A stretch of 64,000 nt of DNA, taken from positions 1 through 64,000 of the forward strand of contig CALIXS010000024.1 of NCBI GenBank assembly GCA_938046095.1, in the 5' to 3' direction. Below, in pieces: positions 61,404 to 64,000 of this stretch (positions within the stretch are counted from its first letter, which is position 1; each line of letters begins with the position of its first letter). This DNA is from an uncultured Clostridia bacterium (lineage in GTDB: Bacteria > Bacillota > Clostridia > Peptostreptococcales > Anaerovoracaceae). Below the pieces are notes generated by a model. It did not search any database, was not told the DNA's origin, and saw only the letters and a list, made by a program, of their open reading frames with translations. The position numbers and the translations under genes are program-made.

Positions 61404-62530
61404 GTATAGCGATAACCGCCGTAAAGCTGATACTGAACCTTATATTCGCGGTGATGAAGCTGTTTCCCGTAAAGGACAGAGTATCGCTTATAAGCAGGCA
61501 GTCGGATAAACCTTCTGTCGATTTTCTGATGCTTCAAAAGGAGATAAAGAGTCAGTCGCCGACGACGGACGTCAGGGTTTTGTGCCATAAACTGGACGGG
61601 ATGCCCGGAATAGGATACATACCTGTCCTTCTCGGACAGATGGCTGCGATAGCTTCTTCTAAAGCTGTAGTTATCGATACATACTGCATAGCCGTTTCGC
61701 TTCTGAAGCAGCGAAAGGAAACGGAGATAATACAGATATGGCATGCGCTCGGGGCACTCAAGAGGTTTGGCAGGAGTATAGCGGGCAACAGAGGTGAGGG
61801 CAGAAGCCTGAGGCTTGCACGTGTCATGAATATGCACGGCAATTATTCGCACGTGCTGTGCAGCAGCCGCAACTGCTTTGCCGCATACGAGGAGGCTTTC
61901 GGATATGACGAGAGCTGCATGCTCGAGGGTTCGCTGCCGAGGGTGGATCTTTTGATGTCCGCATGTTACCGTACAGAAACTGCGGCGAAAATAGCCGCGA
62001 AATATCCCCAGATAGAGCGGGCGCCCGGGGAAGGGCGAAAGGTCGTCGTATATGCGCCGACATTCAGAATGAAAGGTGATATCGGCGGTGCTTTGGAGGC
62101 GCTTAAAAATGAGATGTCCGGGACCGGTAACATACTCGTTATAAAACCCCATCCGCTCATGAATGTGAAGGCTGAAAACTCCCGGCGCTTCATAGTCGAT
62201 ACGGACTTTTCGACTATGGAGATGCTATTTGCGGCGGATGTCGTCATATGTGATTATTCCGCGATAGTGTTCGAGGCGGCGCTTCTCACCAAGCCTGTCT
62301 GTTTTTACGCTTTTGATCTCGACACATACGCGGGGAGCAGGAGCTTTTACCTTGATTATGAGAAAGATATGCCGGGCGAAGTCTGTCGGACGGCGTCAGA
62401 AGTTAAAAATGCCGTGGAGCGTGATGATTTTGATCTCGAAAGGGTAAAAACATTTGCAGACAGATATGTGACCTGCAGAGAGGGCGCTACCGGGAGGCTT
62501 GTATCGTTTATTTTGCAAACCGGGAAGTAA
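61400..62530 (+). CDS. CDP-ribitol/glycerol phosphotransferase (TarL/TagF family)
   Basis: A 376-residue PF04464 enzyme, second of the window. IIQIWHALGALKRFGRS carries the catalytic His; VVYAPTFRMKG, VIKPHPLM and the DVVICDYSAIVFEAALL stretch follow, then FYAFDLDTYAGSRSFYLDYEKDMPG, typical of TarL/TagF polymerases. Hydrophobic N-terminal stretch (about 5-25) fits membrane association. With TarIJ it most likely polymerises ribitol phosphate. Last gene of the block; a 14-bp palindrome, GAAGCGGCCGCTTC, lies at 62571-62584. Confidence 0.9.
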   Translation: MSIAITAVKLILNLIFAVMKLFPVKDRVSLISRQSDKPSVDFLMLQKEIKSQSPTTDVRVLCHKLDGMPGIGYIPVLLGQMAAIASSKAVVIDTYCIAVSLLKQRKETEIIQIWHALGALKRFGRSIAGNRGEGRSLRLARVMNMHGNYSHVLCSSRNCFAAYEEAFGYDESCMLEGSLPRVDLLMSACYRTETAAKIAAKYPQIERAPGEGRKVVVYAPTFRMKGDIGGALEALKNEMSGTGNILVIKPHPLMNVKAENSRRFIVDTDFSTMEMLFAADVVICDYSAIVFEAALLTKPVCFYAFDLDTYAGSRSFYLDYEKDMPGEVCRTASEVKNAVERDDFDLERVKTFADRYVTCREGATGRLVSFILQTGK

Positions 62531-62617
62531 TCGGAAAACGCGATGCCCGGGCAGGATGCCCTAAAGAAATGAAGCGGCCGCTTCAATGCGGACTGCGCAG
62601 ATAAAGGAGGAAAAAAC

Positions 62618-63529
62618 ATGTACGACATCGTAATCGTGGGAGCAGGGCCCGCGGGAATGACAGCAGCTTTATACGCGGCGAGAGGCGGCAGGAGCGTTCT
62701 CATGATAGAAAAACTCGGATACGGAGGACAGATAATCAATACGCCTGAGGTTGAAAATTACCCTGGAATCGGTAAAACATCGGGATACGAGCTGGCGGAA
62801 AAGATGTACGGGCAAGCAATAGAGCTCGGCGCAGAGCTCGAATACGATGAGATTGTATCGGTCGAGAGGACGACGGCGGGCTTCGAGCTGACGGGTGAGA
62901 GCAAAAAAGTCTATCAGGCGAGGTCGGTGATTTTTGCGACAGGAGTTACGGCGAGGCATCTTGGCATAGATCGTGAGAACGATCTCGTGGGCCGCGGCGT
63001 TTCCTACTGCGCTACGTGCGACGGCGCTTTCTTCAAAGGCAGAGATGTAATCGTCGTAGGTGGCGGCAACACGGCGCTCGAGGACGCGGAGTACATGTCC
63101 GCGATTGCGCCGAAGGTATATCTCGTGCACAGGCGGGATGCTTTCAGAGGCGACAAGGTCACGTCCGACAGGCTTGAGGCAAAAGAAAATGTCGAGTTTG
63201 TTCTCGATTCGGTTTCCGAGAAGTTTATAGGAGCCGAAAAAGTAGAGGGCCTTACGGTAAAGAACGTAAAAACAGGTGAACTCAGAGATATCCCTGCGTC
63301 GTGCGTATTCGTTGCGCTCGGACATGTTCCCTCAAACGGTGCTTTTGCGGAGCTTGCCGGGCTCGATGACGCAGGTTTTTTCGACTCGGGTGAAAGCTGT
63401 ACCACAGCTTCGGCAGGAGTTTTTGTCGCAGGCGATGCCAGAAGAAAAGACAGGAGACAGCTCGTTACGGCGGTTTCGGACGGCGCAACGGCAGCTATGG
63501 CGGCTATTGACTATCTTAATTCTCTTTGA
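62618..63529 (+). CDS. trxB: Thioredoxin reductase
   Basis: A 303-residue FAD enzyme that passes electrons from NADPH to thioredoxin. FAD-binding GAGPAGMTAALYAARGG, the redox-active CATC (in YCATCDGAFF), NADPH-binding VVGGGNTALEDA and the C-terminal FVAGDARRKDRRQLVTAVSDGA are all present. AAAGGAGG precedes the ATG. Confidence 0.96.
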   Translation: MYDIVIVGAGPAGMTAALYAARGGRSVLMIEKLGYGGQIINTPEVENYPGIGKTSGYELAEKMYGQAIELGAELEYDEIVSVERTTAGFELTGESKKVYQARSVIFATGVTARHLGIDRENDLVGRGVSYCATCDGAFFKGRDVIVVGGGNTALEDAEYMSAIAPKVYLVHRRDAFRGDKVTSDRLEAKENVEFVLDSVSEKFIGAEKVEGLTVKNVKTGELRDIPASCVFVALGHVPSNGAFAELAGLDDAGFFDSGESCTTASAGVFVAGDARRKDRRQLVTAVSDGATAAMAAIDYLNSL

Positions 63530-63553
63530 TTGGAAGCATTCGTATGGTATAAT
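63526..63553 (+). promoter_or_regulatory. Extended -10 promoter of pyrH
   Basis: TTGATT (63526-63531) overlapping the trxB stop, 16-bp gap ending TGG, TATAAT (63548-63553) with an extended -10. Confidence 0.65.
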
Positions 63554-63592
63554 TTATTCTAAGCTTCACAGGCTGTAGGACAGGAGTGACCA

Positions 63593-64000
63593 ATGGAACC
63601 AAAATATAAACGTGTGCTGCTCAAGGTGAGCGGAGAGGCGCTTGCCGGCGAAAAGAAATTCGGTATCGACGATACTATGACGGACAATGTGGCCAAACAG
63701 ATAAAAGCCGTCTGTGATCTCGGTGTAGAGATGGCGATAGTAGTCGGAGGCGGGAATTTCTGGCGAGGGCGCAGCAGCGAAAGCATGGACAGGGCAACAG
63801 CCGATTACATGGGTATGCTCGCGACTGTCATGAACGCTCTGGCCCTGCAGTCGGCACTTCTTTCGTACGGTGTTAAAGCTCGCGTACAGACGGCTATAGA
63901 GATGCGCGAAATCGCCGAGCCGTACGCGAGGATGAAAGCGATAAGCCGCCTCGAGAAGAAAGAGGTCGTTATCTTCGGTGCAGGCACGGGCAATCCGTTT
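63593..64000 (+). CDS. pyrH: UMP kinase PyrH (5' part, cut by window end)
   Basis: The first 136 codons of a kinase that makes UDP from UMP. KRVLLKVSGEALAG, VVGGGNFWRG and the start of the GAGTGNPF motif identify it with certainty; a full protein would be about 235-240 residues. AGGAGTGA lies before the ATG. The frame is open to the last base. Confidence 0.96.
   Translation, partial: MEPKYKRVLLKVSGEALAGEKKFGIDDTMTDNVAKQIKAVCDLGVEMAIVVGGGNFWRGRSSESMDRATADYMGMLATVMNALALQSALLSYGVKARVQTAIEMREIAEPYARMKAISRLEKKEVVIFGAGTGNPF

Noticed and set aside
62571..62584. GAAGCGGCCGCTTC palindrome as an operator for trxB
   Set aside because: A perfect palindrome, but with no loop, no promoter next to it and no known regulator of this form; it may be chance in a GC-rich gap.

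Overview
The window looks like chromosomal DNA of a Gram-positive anaerobe of the class Clostridia, G+C by eye close to 50 percent. Three things point there. Housekeeping genes follow Firmicutes order (lepA, hemW, hrcA, grpE, dnaK, dnaJ, prmA, with a CIRCE operator). Surface proteins carry Clostridia-type CWB2 cell-wall-binding repeats. Promoters are sigma-A-like and many have an extended -10. A member of the former Clostridiales Family XIII or a relative is my guess; nothing in the window fixes the genus.

Region 1 (1-9030): tandem repeats at the left edge, an M18 aminopeptidase on the minus strand, a purine nucleoside phosphorylase, an FHA-FtsW/RodA fusion followed by its penicillin-binding protein, a YabE-like 3D-domain protein, O-acetylhomoserine sulfhydrylase and a small lipoprotein. 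Region 2 (9046-21456): lepA, hemW, glpK, then the HrcA/CIRCE heat-shock operon hrcA-grpE-dnaK-dnaJ, bioY, a PatB-type C-S lyase and prmA. glpK and the bioY/patB pair interrupt an otherwise conserved gene order. Region 3 (21500-27218): an orphan asparagine-synthetase-like gene on the minus strand, then murT-gatD (lipid II amidation; the GatD seems to lack its catalytic Cys and His) and a CWB2-GH25 lysozyme.

Region 4 (27289-42010) is a surface-polysaccharide locus behind one strong promoter. A 4,6-dehydratase, a C4 aminotransferase and a phosphoglycosyltransferase would make and load a bacillosamine-type first sugar. Homologues of WbpA, WbpB and WbpD, plus WbpE found much further on (52444), would make a 2,3-diacetamido uronic acid, and a WbpG-type amidotransferase would convert it to an amidine. 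Glycosyltransferases and a flippase complete the set. Region 5 (42550-52214) separates this from a second polymer block: a CAP/Ig-like/CWB2 surface protein, two tRNA genes (Leu, Pro), a cupin-ferredoxin pair behind a palindromic leader, a CstA transporter, and a four-gene module of unknown role (membrane protein, MoxR ATPase, vWA protein, small protein).

Region 6 (52444-62530) is the second polymer block: WbpE, a second flippase, two CDP-alditol phosphotransferases (TagF/TarL type), an O-antigen-ligase/polymerase-like protein, TarI and TarJ for CDP-ribitol, and a two-domain GT2. It suggests a ribitol-phosphate-containing wall polymer. The window ends in trxB and the first 136 codons of pyrH.
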